Positions 10,331-17,172 of a stretch of DNA of 41,635 bases are shown here, piece after piece. The stretch's first letter is position 1. Every line of letters begins with the position of its first letter. Source of the stretch: a virus; the IMG/VR virus record IMGVR_UViG_3300042326_001608, positions 1 through 41,635 of that record, one strand, 5' to 3'. Under the pieces are notes generated by a model. It was given only the letters and a program-made list of their open reading frames with translations. It was not told where the DNA came from and searched no databases. Both the position numbers and the translations under genes were made by a program.

Positions 10331-10367
10331 TTAGGTCAGGGTTGAGGATTTTCCTCCCCTGACCTAA
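10331..10367. terminator. Bidirectional stem-loop between convergent genes
   Basis: The 11-bp perfect arms TTAGGTCAGGG and CCCTGACCTAA enclose a second 5-bp stem (GAGGA/TCCTC). It sits where the prim-pol transcript meets the recombinase gene, whose stop codon it overlaps. T-runs on either side are short, so termination may be weak or factor-assisted. Confidence 0.65.
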
Positions 10368-11034
10368 TCTGTTTATCGCCTTTGTCAATGTACTGCTTTA
10401 TCGTTGTAGCGTACCAGCGTTTTTCAAACGGCGTTTGTACACCTTCAGCATTAAACTTGTTTGCAATTTTTGCGTACGACATTCCTAGTCCGCGAAGCTC
10501 TACGATCTTTTCATACAGCTCGTCAGAGATCATGCGCTTTGGTCCAAGATCTACTCCCCACTTAAGTCCTTTTTCTCGGCGATCCTTATGGACATCTCGT
10601 TGGCGCTCAGCAATGATAGCTCGTTCCATTTCAGCAAGCGCCGACATGATTGTGACAACAAACCGACCCTGGTAACTGGCAGTGTCAAGGTTGAGGTCAA
10701 GCATGACAATTCGCCAATCGTTTTTATGGGCCCTATCAACGATGCTAAGAAAGTCCTGGGTAGATCTAGCAAGGCGATCAATCCTAGTCACAAACAACGC
10801 AGACGCCTCGCCTTTGTCCAACTTCTCAAGTGCGTCACGAAGTACAGGTCGTCCTTTGATTGACTTACCTGACCGACCTTCTTCTCGGAGAATTTTTACA
10901 TCTGTAAATCCAGCAAGTTCGGCTGCTCGTTTAAGATCTCGCTCCTGCGCGCCTAACGACATGCCATCGTTTGCTTGCATTTGCGTAGAAACACGTGCGT
11001 AGAGGAATGCAACCTCTTTCTTCTTAGTTGCCAT
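10336..11034 (-). CDS. Serine recombinase (resolvase/invertase family)
   Basis: A protein of 232 residues. The catalytic domain shows the nucleophile Ser16 in YARVST, Arg84, Asp86-Arg87 and Arg90 in VTRIDRLARS, the long E-helix (SALAEMERAIIAERQRD) and a C-terminal recombinase/HTH segment (GMSYAKIANKFNAEGVQTP). It is much shorter than large serine integrases (450 residues or more), so it more likely resolves multimers or inverts DNA, but a minimal integrase is not excluded. A TACAAT -10 overlapping a TGTACAA box lies upstream. Crossover sites are not evident in the window. Confidence 0.88.
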   Translation of the reverse strand: MATKKKEVAFLYARVSTQMQANDGMSLGAQERDLKRAAELAGFTDVKILREEGRSGKSIKGRPVLRDALEKLDKGEASALFVTRIDRLARSTQDFLSIVDRAHKNDWRIVMLDLNLDTASYQGRFVVTIMSALAEMERAIIAERQRDVHKDRREKGLKWGVDLGPKRMISDELYEKIVELRGLGMSYAKIANKFNAEGVQTPFEKRWYATTIKQYIDKGDKQIRSGEENPQP

Positions 11035-11071
11035 ACGAAACCCTTATCTAGCAACGGTTTGCTGCTGTTAA

Positions 11072-11089
11072 TGTACAAGTCAGATTGTA
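11072..11089 (-). promoter_or_regulatory. Recombinase promoter with TGTAC box at the start site
   Basis: On the minus strand, TACAAT (11084-11089) forms a -10 box preceded by TGGTA. The predicted start point falls in TTGTACAT (11071-11078), matching GTAC boxes near 7222 and 33777. A repressor bound there would block the recombinase gene at 11034. Confidence 0.4.
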
Positions 11090-11139
11090 TACCATTAAGG
11101 TTAAGGTTATATGGTTTTGGCCCTTATTTTATAAGGCTT

Positions 11140-11781
11140 TTACGATTGTTTTCTTTCTAGTCTTAGACGCTCAAAATTGTCTAGATCGTAGGGAAAATCA
11201 AAGTCGGTAGTCTCATCATCAATAACAACATGCATCTTATTGTTTTGATAGTGCGGACGGACAAGACTTTTGTACAGCCGCCAGCCGCCTGGAGGAGGAA
11301 CTTTACCCTTGATCAGCCTCTCAAGATGCTGGTCAAGTACCGCGTGTGTGCTTGAGTCAAACGCAAGCGTAAAGATCTCAGGTCTTCCGCCGGTAACTGT
11401 CGAGTGGTTGTGTCGAAGAAACCACATGATCTCGCCCGGTGTTGTCATAATCTTCTCTATGGCTTGATCAGTGTAGTACACGTCGCCAAATGCAAGTACT
11501 GTTCTTTCTAAAGACCAAAGCTCTCTCGAGGACCAATACTTGGCAAAGTCTCCCCAGGAGATGTCGTGTGGAGGCACAAATAGCTTGGTTCCTGGATACA
11601 CGTACTCGTCGGACTTTTCAACTACATACACGTCATCAGTGTAGCTGAGAAACTGGCGACACGTGCGATGCAAGATTTTCTCGCCGTCAATATTGATAAA
11701 GTGCTTAGCGACGCCTTGGTAGTTTCCCCATCGCAAGCCATCTCCAGCAGCAAGTATTAAGACTCTGTTGTTAGTTATCAT
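11140..11781 (-). CDS. NTP-transferase (GT-A type nucleotidyltransferase)
   Basis: A protein of 213 residues. The start VLILAAGDGLRWG is the nucleotide-binding loop of sugar or phosphosugar nucleotidyltransferases, followed by a lysine in VAKHFINIDGEKILHRT; a GDVYYTD segment near residue 98 is the usual Asp metal site. Such enzymes make NDP-sugars or CDP-alcohols. The C-terminal half is not typical and specificity cannot be read. The ATG at 11781 directly follows GCGGAAAA, part of a 19-base element repeated before the endolysin gene. It may feed precursors to the glycosyltransferases elsewhere in the window (inference). Confidence 0.75.
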   Translation of the reverse strand: MITNNRVLILAAGDGLRWGNYQGVAKHFINIDGEKILHRTCRQFLSYTDDVYVVEKSDEYVYPGTKLFVPPHDISWGDFAKYWSSRELWSLERTVLAFGDVYYTDQAIEKIMTTPGEIMWFLRHNHSTVTGGRPEIFTLAFDSSTHAVLDQHLERLIKGKVPPPGGWRLYKSLVRPHYQNNKMHVVIDDETTDFDFPYDLDNFERLRLERKQS

Positions 11782-11800
11782 TTTTCCGCTGCAGGTATTA
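11782..11800 (-). promoter_or_regulatory. 19-base repeated upstream element, copy 1
   Basis: TTTTCCGCTGCAGGTATTA on the plus strand reads, toward the gene on the minus strand, TAATAC-CTGCAG-CGGAAAA and ends at the ATG of the nucleotidyltransferase. TAATAC could be a -10 box giving a short leader. An identical copy precedes the endolysin gene. Confidence 0.5.
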
Positions 11801-11829
11801 ACCTAAATTGACTCAGAAGTTGCTGAAGA

Positions 11830-12522
11830 TCAAGGGACAATACTTGTAATTACTCCATTTGTAACTGTGACTGTTTTCCCATTTGAAGATGTAAATGTCC
11901 CTGACGCACCTGTCACAGAAGGTCCAGTAGGACCAGTTGAGCCCTTTTCTGCAAATAAATCCCAAGCTGGGCTAGAGCCTGGTACAACATTAACAACACC
12001 ATTTTCGCGGCAGACGTAGGCAGAACCATTGTAAGTTACTACAAAGTACTCATTGTAAGTTGATCCTGGACTGTATGGACCTCGAAAATCAAATCCTTGT
12101 CCTTGTAAACCTTGTGAGCCTGAGTCACCAGTAATGCCAGTTTCGCCTTGTGGACCAGTTGGTCCAGTGACACCTTCCGCACCCGTAGGGCCAGTTGGTC
12201 CAGCAGCACCAGTTGCTCCTGTTGCTCCTATAGCTCCTGAACTACCTGCATTGCCTTGTGGTCCAGTTGGGCCAGTTGGGCCAGTGACAGTACTTGCCGC
12301 GCCTGTTGGTCCTGTTGCACCAGTTGCGCCTTGAGTACCTTGAGCGCCAGTTGGTCCAGTAGCGCCTGCGGAGCCAGTTGGACCTTGCACACCTTGTGGA
12401 CCTTGAAGGTTAGAAACAACTACTTCAGTTGTGGTATTCGTTGTGTTGATCTCAACAGTGTTTGTTGTAGTTGAAACCTCAACAGTTGTGTTTGATCCAG
12501 CGATGTATACGACACTGGTCAT
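11830..12522 (-). CDS. Collagen-like fibre with carbohydrate-binding-type module
   Basis: A protein of 230 residues. The first ~40 residues are Thr/Asn/Val-rich beta structure, followed by a Gly-X-Y tract (about 42-135: GPQG, GPTG, GATG). A compact module with [20 protein letters not shown] and [10 protein letters not shown] resembles the small aromatic carbohydrate-binding folds (CBM5/12-like) found in phage fibres; a short beta tail ends the protein. It probably binds host surface sugar. The start overlaps the stop of the upstream gene (TAATG). Third Gly-X-Y fibre of the window and much shorter than the other two. Confidence 0.82.
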   Translation of the reverse strand: MTSVVYIAGSNTTVEVSTTTNTVEINTTNTTTEVVVSNLQGPQGVQGPTGSAGATGPTGAQGTQGATGATGPTGAASTVTGPTGPTGPQGNAGSSGAIGATGATGAAGPTGPTGAEGVTGPTGPQGETGITGDSGSQGLQGQGFDFRGPYSPGSTYNEYFVVTYNGSAYVCRENGVVNVVPGSSPAWDLFAEKGSTGPTGPSVTGASGTFTSSNGKTVTVTNGVITSIVP

Positions 12523-12875
12523 TAGTATGTTACTTCCGCGACAACCGTCAAATTGCCTTTCAGCAGACGGGTAACAACTCCTCCCGAGGATTGAAGCTCG
12601 AGGTCGTAAGTGTACTTTCCAGGGTTTAGTGCTGCAGTTTCAGTAGCGGTTAGGCTAATGGTAATTGTTCCAGCAGCGCCGCCAAGAGTAATGTCTCCAC
12701 CAACAGCACTAGTAAGTGACATTGACGGAACATTTCTGCTTCCAACTGTTGACCTTGCTTTTAGTCGTGCGGTGTATCCAGTAAGGTTTACAACCACGTC
12801 GCTAATCTTCCACGTCATTACCTGCGTGAATGTTGCACCTTGCTCAATTGAAATGTGATGAATACCAGCAGACAT
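12522..12875 (-). CDS. Tail/baseplate-type beta-sandwich protein
   Basis: A protein of 117 residues. It shows an all-beta pattern ([49 protein letters not shown]), matching small phage structural proteins that sit beside fibre genes in many tailed phages; their precise position in the tail is rarely known. The ATG at 12875 has GAAGGA upstream. It is coupled to the collagen-like fibre gene by a TAATG overlap, so the two products are probably partners in the virion. Confidence 0.65.
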   Translation of the reverse strand: MSAGIHHISIEQGATFTQVMTWKISDVVVNLTGYTARLKARSTVGSRNVPSMSLTSAVGGDITLGGAAGTITISLTATETAALNPGKYTYDLELQSSGGVVTRLLKGNLTVVAEVTY

Positions 12876-13039
12876 TAGTCAATCCTTCGGCCGCGATGAC
12901 AATACAACTTTACCATCAAATCACGAATGTCATTGCTGAAAAACGTGATTTAGAAGTAGATCTTAAAAAGTTATTTCCTATATAAACAAAGGGTCATATT
13001 ACTTTTTGTTCGTAAGTTGTAACAATCAATTGATTGACC

Positions 13040-13048
13040 TGGTATAGT
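13040..13048 (+). promoter_or_regulatory. Extended -10 promoter for the lysozyme-like gene
   Basis: TG-G-TATAGT forms an extended -10 element about 60 bases before the ATG at 13107, which has its own GAGGAG site. The 231-base gap 12876-13106 otherwise holds only a doubtful 29-codon frame (12896-12985) with no ribosome-binding site. Confidence 0.45.
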
Positions 13049-13106
13049 TAGAACTACCTTACACAGTCCTTGAGCGTCCTATTCCCTACCCGAGGAGACT
13101 GCACAC

Positions 13107-13679
13107 ATGAGATTCATTAACGGTATACTATTATCTTTTGCAAGCTTGGTAACCGCAGCTACTGGTTTCGTAGTAGATGCCACAACCAGCGGCAAGGAAC
13201 CTCCGAGTCCCATTGGGACTATGGGCGAATACACAGAAACCTCACGAGAGGTTATTCTCGTAGACAAGCAATCATTCGTGGTTGCATCTCCATATGACGC
13301 AAGATTTAACTACCCACGGGATCCAAAGAAGCGATGCCCGATGTGGGAACCTCTCCTTTACGAGGCAGCGTTGCTACCAGTAGACGTTTTTTCGTACATC
13401 GCCTGGCGCGAAAGTGGTTGCAACCCAGAGGCACAGAACGCCAAATGGGACGCCAATGGAAACATGACATACGCACTTAACAAAGATCGCTCGTATGATA
13501 CTGGCTTATTGCAAATCAACTCGAGCTGGTACTCTGTGACAAAACTTGTATGTGGCGATGCTGCTGTTGAAAACAAAATGCAAGGATTGAAAGATCCGAT
13601 CTGCAACGTCAACGTTGCACGATACATCATGGTCAATAGTAAAGGCAAGCTAGGTAACTGGCGAATCTATAAAGACTAA
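13107..13679 (+). CDS. Secreted lysozyme/transglycosylase-like protein
   Basis: A protein of 190 residues. An N-terminal hydrophobic signal (about 1-25, ending near AATG-FVVDA) targets it to the envelope. The C-terminal ~95 residues have the SLT/lysozyme pattern: catalytic-type Glu102 in AWRESGCNP, then DTGLLQINSSW (131-141), and a cysteine set (C77, C105 and two more) that could form disulfides outside the cell. It should cleave peptidoglycan glycan strands. The start has a strong GAGGAG site. A virus-encoded exported muralytic enzyme could act in lysis or in entry; the separate promoter does not decide. Confidence 0.8.
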   Translation: MRFINGILLSFASLVTAATGFVVDATTSGKEPPSPIGTMGEYTETSREVILVDKQSFVVASPYDARFNYPRDPKKRCPMWEPLLYEAALLPVDVFSYIAWRESGCNPEAQNAKWDANGNMTYALNKDRSYDTGLLQINSSWYSVTKLVCGDAAVENKMQGLKDPICNVNVARYIMVNSKGKLGNWRIYKD

Positions 13680-13897
13680 TGTCAAGGGATCACAAGCATC
13701 ATCTGTTTCATCACGCTGTTCGTGACTACGAAATAACAAACGGTTTGTTGCTGTCTCGAGATAAAAAGTTCAATGAACTTGCTGAGTCATTAATTGACGG
13801 CATCACTGATCATCATAGCGCAGTGCGCGCTTTTGAGATTACATTGGAGCAGTGGTATCACTGGCTAACTGCGCCCAAGCTTTCGGAGATGGGGTGA
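13679..13897 (+). CDS. Hypothetical helical protein
   Basis: A protein of 72 residues, not recognised. The N-terminus is His-rich (DHKHHLFHHAVRDYE), the remainder predicts amphipathic helices. It starts at a TAATG overlap with the lysozyme-like gene, so it is translated with it and may serve the same process, for example as a regulator of the enzyme. It converges with the minus-strand lysis genes, and its last ~40 bases overlap an unexplained reading frame on the other strand. Confidence 0.5.
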   Translation: MSRDHKHHLFHHAVRDYEITNGLLLSRDKKFNELAESLIDGITDHHSAVRAFEITLEQWYHWLTAPKLSEMG

Positions 13898-14169
13898 TGC
13901 TGTCCGCCGTCACCTCCGAGCGGCGGACGAACACCCCTAAGGTAGCGCTTAGAATTTGTAACGCGCTGACGTTCAACTTTTCCGCCGTCACTATCAATGA
14001 ATCCTTTCTCTAAGAGTACGGCGAAGATGATGTCATCTGCTCGTGTGTCATTTAGAAAGCTTGTTACTTCTTTTTCTTTTGACTCGTCTTTGTTGGAACT
14101 CGTAAATCGTGTGTGCGCAACGGATGGCCTAGCGATAGTCGCTGGCGTTTGCGTCCTGCTTTTGTTCCG
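13858..14169 (-). other. Start-less open frame, possible -1 frameshift extension of the 14064-14294 gene
   Basis: On the minus strand this frame is open for about 104 codons after a TAG at 14172 but contains no ATG, GTG or TTG before its protein-like part (NKDESKEKEVTSF, DDIIFAVLLEKGFID, RVTNSKRYLRG). It is in the -1 frame relative to the small basic gene that ends at 14064. At 14070-14076 that gene reads G-AAA-AAG, a recognised -1 slippery pattern, two codons before its stop. A slip would add roughly 70 residues. Alternatives are a degraded gene, a non-standard start or a sequencing indel. The last ~20 codons overlap the plus-strand gene and the terminator hairpin. Confidence 0.4.
13902..13928. 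terminator. GC-rich stem-loop after convergent genes
   Basis: Arms GTCCGCCG and CGGCGGAC (8 bp, perfect) with an 11-base loop, just past the stop of the 72-residue gene. It lacks a T-run on the plus strand but sits at a convergent junction. Confidence 0.5.
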
Positions 14170-14294
14170 CTAATTGTTTCAACCTCACCTGTTAGTGGGT
14201 TTGTTCGTGTTCGCTGTTGTGGGCCTTTAGCTCCACCACCGCCGCCTTTTTTCTTTCCCATGACGCAACTATAGCTTCCCTGTAGCGTGGTCAT
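14064..14294 (-). CDS. Small basic Gly/Lys-rich protein
   Basis: A protein of 76 residues, not recognised. The frame overlaps the end of the holin-like gene; an internal ATG at 14261 (MGKKKGGGGG) would begin just after that gene and is a plausible true start. The body is strongly basic with a KGGGGGAKG tract, TNPLTGEVETISG and a Lys-only tail (SQKKKK). It may bind nucleic acid or membrane phospholipid. The terminal A-rich codons form the possible frameshift site noted for 13858-14169. Confidence 0.45.
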   Translation of the reverse strand: MTTLQGSYSCVMGKKKGGGGGAKGPQQRTRTNPLTGEVETISGTKAGRKRQRLSLGHPLRTHDLRVPTKTSQKKKK

Positions 14295-14517
14295 TTATGT
14301 GTTGATCGAGCTTTCCTTCTGTGCGGATTCCAGTCTCTTCAACGCGGTCAATCGAGCGACCAAGCGACTTGCCAAGTTGTTCAATTTTGTCAACAACAAA
14401 GTTATGGTCATCTTTGTTTTCGGCCCAGCGCTTTTTTGATCCCCTGCGCTCTGTTTCAAGGTACGCAACAGAGATGAGACCAACAGTGCCAATGAGTGCA
14501 ACAACAATCTCAATCAT
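14269..14517 (-). CDS. Holin-like membrane protein (DUF2746-type)
   Basis: A protein of 82 residues. One transmembrane helix at the N-terminus (IEIVVALIGTVGLISVAYL) is followed by a charged coiled coil (KDDHNFVVDKIEQLGKSLGR) and a His/Asp-rich end. This layout matches the actinophage DUF2746 proteins usually placed next to endolysins and regarded as holins. The ATG overlaps the stop of the M15 endolysin gene, completing an endolysin-holin pair. Holin function is inferred from neighbourhood and topology. Confidence 0.65.
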   Translation of the reverse strand: MIEIVVALIGTVGLISVAYLETERRGSKKRWAENKDDHNFVVDKIEQLGKSLGRSIDRVEETGIRTEGKLDQHINDHATGKL

Positions 14518-15329
14518 TATGCAAAAAGCCTTGCCCAGACCTTTGGACCAGCAACTTCGTCAGTGCCTAGGCCATTGGCATTCTTAAACTTCTTAACTGC
14601 AGCACCAGTTGCTGCATCAAATGTTCCAGTGACTGGGACACCTAGCTTTTCTTGCAACGCTTTTACTGCGTCGCCACTTGCACCCGCTGTCAGAGGTCCC
14701 GGGAATGCTGGCTTACCACCAGCGGCTGGTTTAGCTGCGGCAGCAGGTTTTGCAGCAGGAGCAGCTGAAGCTGCCGGCACTGCACCAGGATTTGCATCAG
14801 CCCATGCCTTTACTGCTGCAGGAACTGCATCACCGGCAACATAGCGAATGTGCCAAGGCTCAGAAGGAACAACTTCCCATGACCAGCCAAAATCTTTTAC
14901 GTTTGCAATCAACCAGTTAAGACGCTTTGGCTCTGAAGCTGAATGCACGTCTACTGCAATTCCAAGGTTGTGCTGGCTCTTGCCTGGTGTAGCAAGCATT
15001 GCCATGCCTTTTTTGAGGTGCCAGGTCTTTCCTTCAAACTCTTTTGTTGAGTTTGTTCCTGTTGGCTCGAGCTGATAGCGTTGCAAAAATCCAGCCTTTT
15101 GACTATCGTAGCTGCGATACGTGTCGCCAGCACTTGTTGGCTTTAGCTCTACGCCTTCAGCCTTTGCCTTTGCGACCATCGCAAGCCACGCTTGGGCGGC
15201 GAGGCGGTGAAGCTTTCCTCCACCAGGAATTGAGACAAGCAGTTCTGGTGAAAGCTTACCAGGCTCTACGCCTTTTAAGTCCTTTGGAAGAACAACCTTG
15301 ACAATGTAATCCCAGGCTACTTTGGCCAT
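14517..15329 (-). CDS. Endolysin: M15 (VanY-like) peptidase with peptidoglycan-binding domain
   Basis: A protein of 270 residues. The catalytic domain shows the zinc and catalytic residues of M15 D-Ala-D-Ala carboxypeptidases or L-Ala-D-Glu endopeptidases: SQHNLGIAVDVH (His120, Asp127) and EPWH (Glu157, His160). An Ala/Pro-rich linker (about 178-208) joins it to a C-terminal PG_binding_1 domain (GASGDAVKALQEKLG, TGTFDAATGAAVKKF). It cuts peptide links of the host wall. The ATG at 15329 has TAGGAG upstream and is preceded by the 19-base element at 15352-15370. It is coupled to the holin-like gene. Confidence 0.92.
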   Translation of the reverse strand: MAKVAWDYIVKVVLPKDLKGVEPGKLSPELLVSIPGGGKLHRLAAQAWLAMVAKAKAEGVELKPTSAGDTYRSYDSQKAGFLQRYQLEPTGTNSTKEFEGKTWHLKKGMAMLATPGKSQHNLGIAVDVHSASEPKRLNWLIANVKDFGWSWEVVPSEPWHIRYVAGDAVPAAVKAWADANPGAVPAASAAPAAKPAAAAKPAAGGKPAFPGPLTAGASGDAVKALQEKLGVPVTGTFDAATGAAVKKFKNANGLGTDEVAGPKVWARLFA

Positions 15330-15351
15330 TGCACTACTCCTAAAAGCTCAG

Positions 15352-15370
15352 TTTTCCGCTGCAGGTATTA
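15352..15370 (-). promoter_or_regulatory. 19-base repeated upstream element, copy 2
   Basis: This copy is identical over 19 bases to 11782-11800 and has the same orientation relative to its gene, here the endolysin 23 bases downstream. Partial copies (TTTTCCGCTGC) occur at 16356-16366 upstream of the next minus-strand gene and at 17426-17436 inside a plus-strand gene. Confidence 0.5.
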
Positions 15371-15421
15371 CAGCAGAATCAATCTTGCTTTGATTTTACT
15401 ACACAGTACCAAGGGATCATT

Positions 15422-15490
15422 ATGGACAAAACAATGGCAACTTGTAGTGCTTTGGTCATTGCAGGCTTCCTTGCATTAGTTGAGAACTAA
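15422..15490 (+). CDS. Possible 22-residue hydrophobic peptide
   Basis: ATG with AAGGGA ten bases upstream opens a 22-codon frame whose product is mostly one hydrophobic helix (TCSALVIAGFLALVE). It overlaps the 3' end of the minus-strand oxygenase gene by 35 bases. No promoter is clear; it may be chance. Confidence 0.2.
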   Translation: MDKTMATCSALVIAGFLALVEN

Positions 15491-16301
15491 TGTCTTTGTA
15501 CCGATGAGGGTTTCCAATCTGAGGAAGAATTGTTCCAAAGTGCGTAGTACTAATTACTCCACCCTTTGCTTCCATTGGCAAATTGCGCAGAACAAGAGCG
15601 CGCTTGAGCCAACGATCCGTTCCGTCATATCGTGGAGTGAACGGGGTTCTGCCGTGAACGGTGTCGTGGTTGTTGATAACCAGCGCATCTCCAGCCTCAA
15701 GAACTACTAATCTTGTGCTCTTTGAAATTGCATCTGATAGATGATCAAGAGCGCGTTGCGCCTCGAGATCTATTCCGCGCATAAGCTGGTGGTCGTATTT
15801 TAGGCGAGGACCACGCTCTGTAGAAGAGATAATCTCAGTAAAGACGATTTGATCTGGCTCGCCTTTTGTTCTAAAGCTCAAGTCAACTGACGTTGTAAAC
15901 CTTCGTTGGCGAAGAACATTGACGTGTTCTGTGTCAAGGTGCGAAAGAATATCGTCAAGCACAGCGTATGTTGTTGCAGCCGTCGAGTCACCGCGAACGC
16001 AGTAAAGAACAACATAATCTGGTAGGTATGGGTGAAATGCTGTTTCGGTGTGAAGCTGTAGCTCAACCTTTGATGATGACGAGATCTGCTCTGTTTCACT
16101 TGACTTAATTGGGAATAGGTTATGAATAAGTCTGCCACTTTGTTCTTGCGCATACGCAATTGGCCAGCCGTACGAGTTAGCAAGTGATATGACCATGTCG
16201 TCAATCTTGCGAGTGGTCGGTACCTTGTCTTTTGACAATGGCGTGGCGGGCGGTGCCTTAGGGTCTACATAGTACCCGCGAAGAACGTGTGATGCTACCA
16301 T
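15456..16301 (-). CDS. Fe(II)/2-oxoglutarate oxygenase, clavaminate synthase/TauD-like
   Basis: A protein of 281 residues. The facial triad is visible: His84 and Glu86 in LQLHTETAFHP and His216 in NNHDTVHGRTPF, with an Arg (Arg230 or Arg234) for 2-oxoglutarate; PDYVVLYCVRGD follows the first motif as in clavaminate-synthase-like amino-acid hydroxylases (VioC group). It should hydroxylate a small molecule or a residue using O2. The His-x-Glu rather than His-x-Asp pair favours the amino-acid hydroxylase branch. It lies divergent from the methyltransferase/propeller genes. The ATG at 16301 follows TTAGTAC-TCCCA, close to the leaderless pattern. Confidence 0.82.
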   Translation of the reverse strand: MVASHVLRGYYVDPKAPPATPLSKDKVPTTRKIDDMVISLANSYGWPIAYAQEQSGRLIHNLFPIKSSETEQISSSSKVELQLHTETAFHPYLPDYVVLYCVRGDSTAATTYAVLDDILSHLDTEHVNVLRQRRFTTSVDLSFRTKGEPDQIVFTEIISSTERGPRLKYDHQLMRGIDLEAQRALDHLSDAISKSTRLVVLEAGDALVINNHDTVHGRTPFTPRYDGTDRWLKRALVLRNLPMEAKGGVISTTHFGTILPQIGNPHRYKDISSQLMQGSLQ

Positions 16302-16374
16302 TGGGAGTACTAACTATACATTATGAATAAGACTGTAATTTGACTAAGGTTCATTTTTTCCGCTGCGACTAGCG

Positions 16375-16389
16375 TAGAATAAGAATGTG
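16375..16389 (+). promoter_or_regulatory. Leaderless promoter (methyltransferase)
   Basis: TAGAAT (16375-16380), six bases, then the GTG start at 16387; no ribosome-binding site. Confidence 0.55.
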
Positions 16390-17172
16390 AGATCACATCC
16401 TTATCATAATGTCAGTGAGAGAGTTAAGAAGGTTGTTCGGGGGCTGCTTCAGGACGCTGACGACTACCATCGTGGGCACGAGGCGCGTTTGGCACGGACA
16501 GTTGAACTCATCGTCAGTATGAACCCAACAGGGCGTATGCTCGAGCTTGGCACTTCGGGGTTTATTCCACTAGCGCTAAAAGAACTTCTTCCAGATCTTG
16601 AGGTTGTTGTGACGCATTTTGACGTGTCGCGGAGCGCAGATGGAAAGATGATGCATGGCCTAGGCGATAAAAAGCTCAAGCTGCGAACGCTTTGCGTTGA
16701 TCTTGAAACAACCGAACTACCAGTTGAAGATGGCTATTTTGACTTTGTTCTTTGTGGTGAGGTCATTGAGCACATGGAAATTGATCCAATGTTTATGCTT
16801 TCCGAAGTTAATCGTGTTTTGAAAAGTAACGGTAAGTTGCTCGTAACAACGCCAAACGTGTTGAGTTCGCGTGGGCTGCACAAGATCATTCACGGTGTTG
16901 AGCCGTATTTCTATATGCACTACCATCGCACGGGTGAATACCATCGTCATAACTACGAATACACCGCAAAGTCGCTTGACGCATTTCTTAAATGCGCTGG
17001 GTTTGAACCGCGCGTCTGGACTGAAGATCTATTTGAAGACGGATTGTCTGGTGCAGTGAATCAGCTAAAACTTGCCGGTGTCAACGTGACAAATGTTGGC
17101 GACAACATTCTTGCAACGTGCACTAAGACATCTGGCGTTGTTGATCGGTACCCTGTTGGATTCTACGCTTGA
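16387..17172 (+). CDS. SAM-dependent methyltransferase (class I)
   Basis: A protein of 261 residues. The SAM-binding Gly motif is MLELGTSGFIP (about 54-64), followed by an acidic residue at the end of strand 2, then VLCGEVIEHME and VNRVLKSNGKLLVTTPN, the late motifs of the UbiE/Methyltransf_11 type. The C-terminal part with FYMHYHRTGEYHRHNYEY is His/Tyr-rich and may shape the acceptor site. Similar enzymes occur in glycan or fatty-acyl modification clusters. The GTG start is supported by the TAGAAT box six bases upstream. The downstream propeller gene overlaps its end. Confidence 0.82.
   Translation: MRSHPYHNVSERVKKVVRGLLQDADDYHRGHEARLARTVELIVSMNPTGRMLELGTSGFIPLALKELLPDLEVVVTHFDVSRSADGKMMHGLGDKKLKLRTLCVDLETTELPVEDGYFDFVLCGEVIEHMEIDPMFMLSEVNRVLKSNGKLLVTTPNVLSSRGLHKIIHGVEPYFYMHYHRTGEYHRHNYEYTAKSLDAFLKCAGFEPRVWTEDLFEDGLSGAVNQLKLAGVNVTNVGDNILATCTKTSGVVDRYPVGFYA

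Noticed and set aside
10336-11034. Phage serine integrase with attachment site
   Set aside because: The protein is too short for a large serine integrase and no att core could be recognised beside it; called a resolvase-type recombinase instead.
11782-11800. T7-type promoter (TAATAC start)
   Set aside because: Only the first six bases resemble T7; no phage-type RNA polymerase gene is visible and the rest of the consensus is absent.
12896-12985. 29-codon plus-strand frame before the lysozyme-like gene
   Set aside because: The codons look acceptable (LYHQITNVIAEKRDLEVDL), but there is no ribosome site or promoter and it is too short to support.
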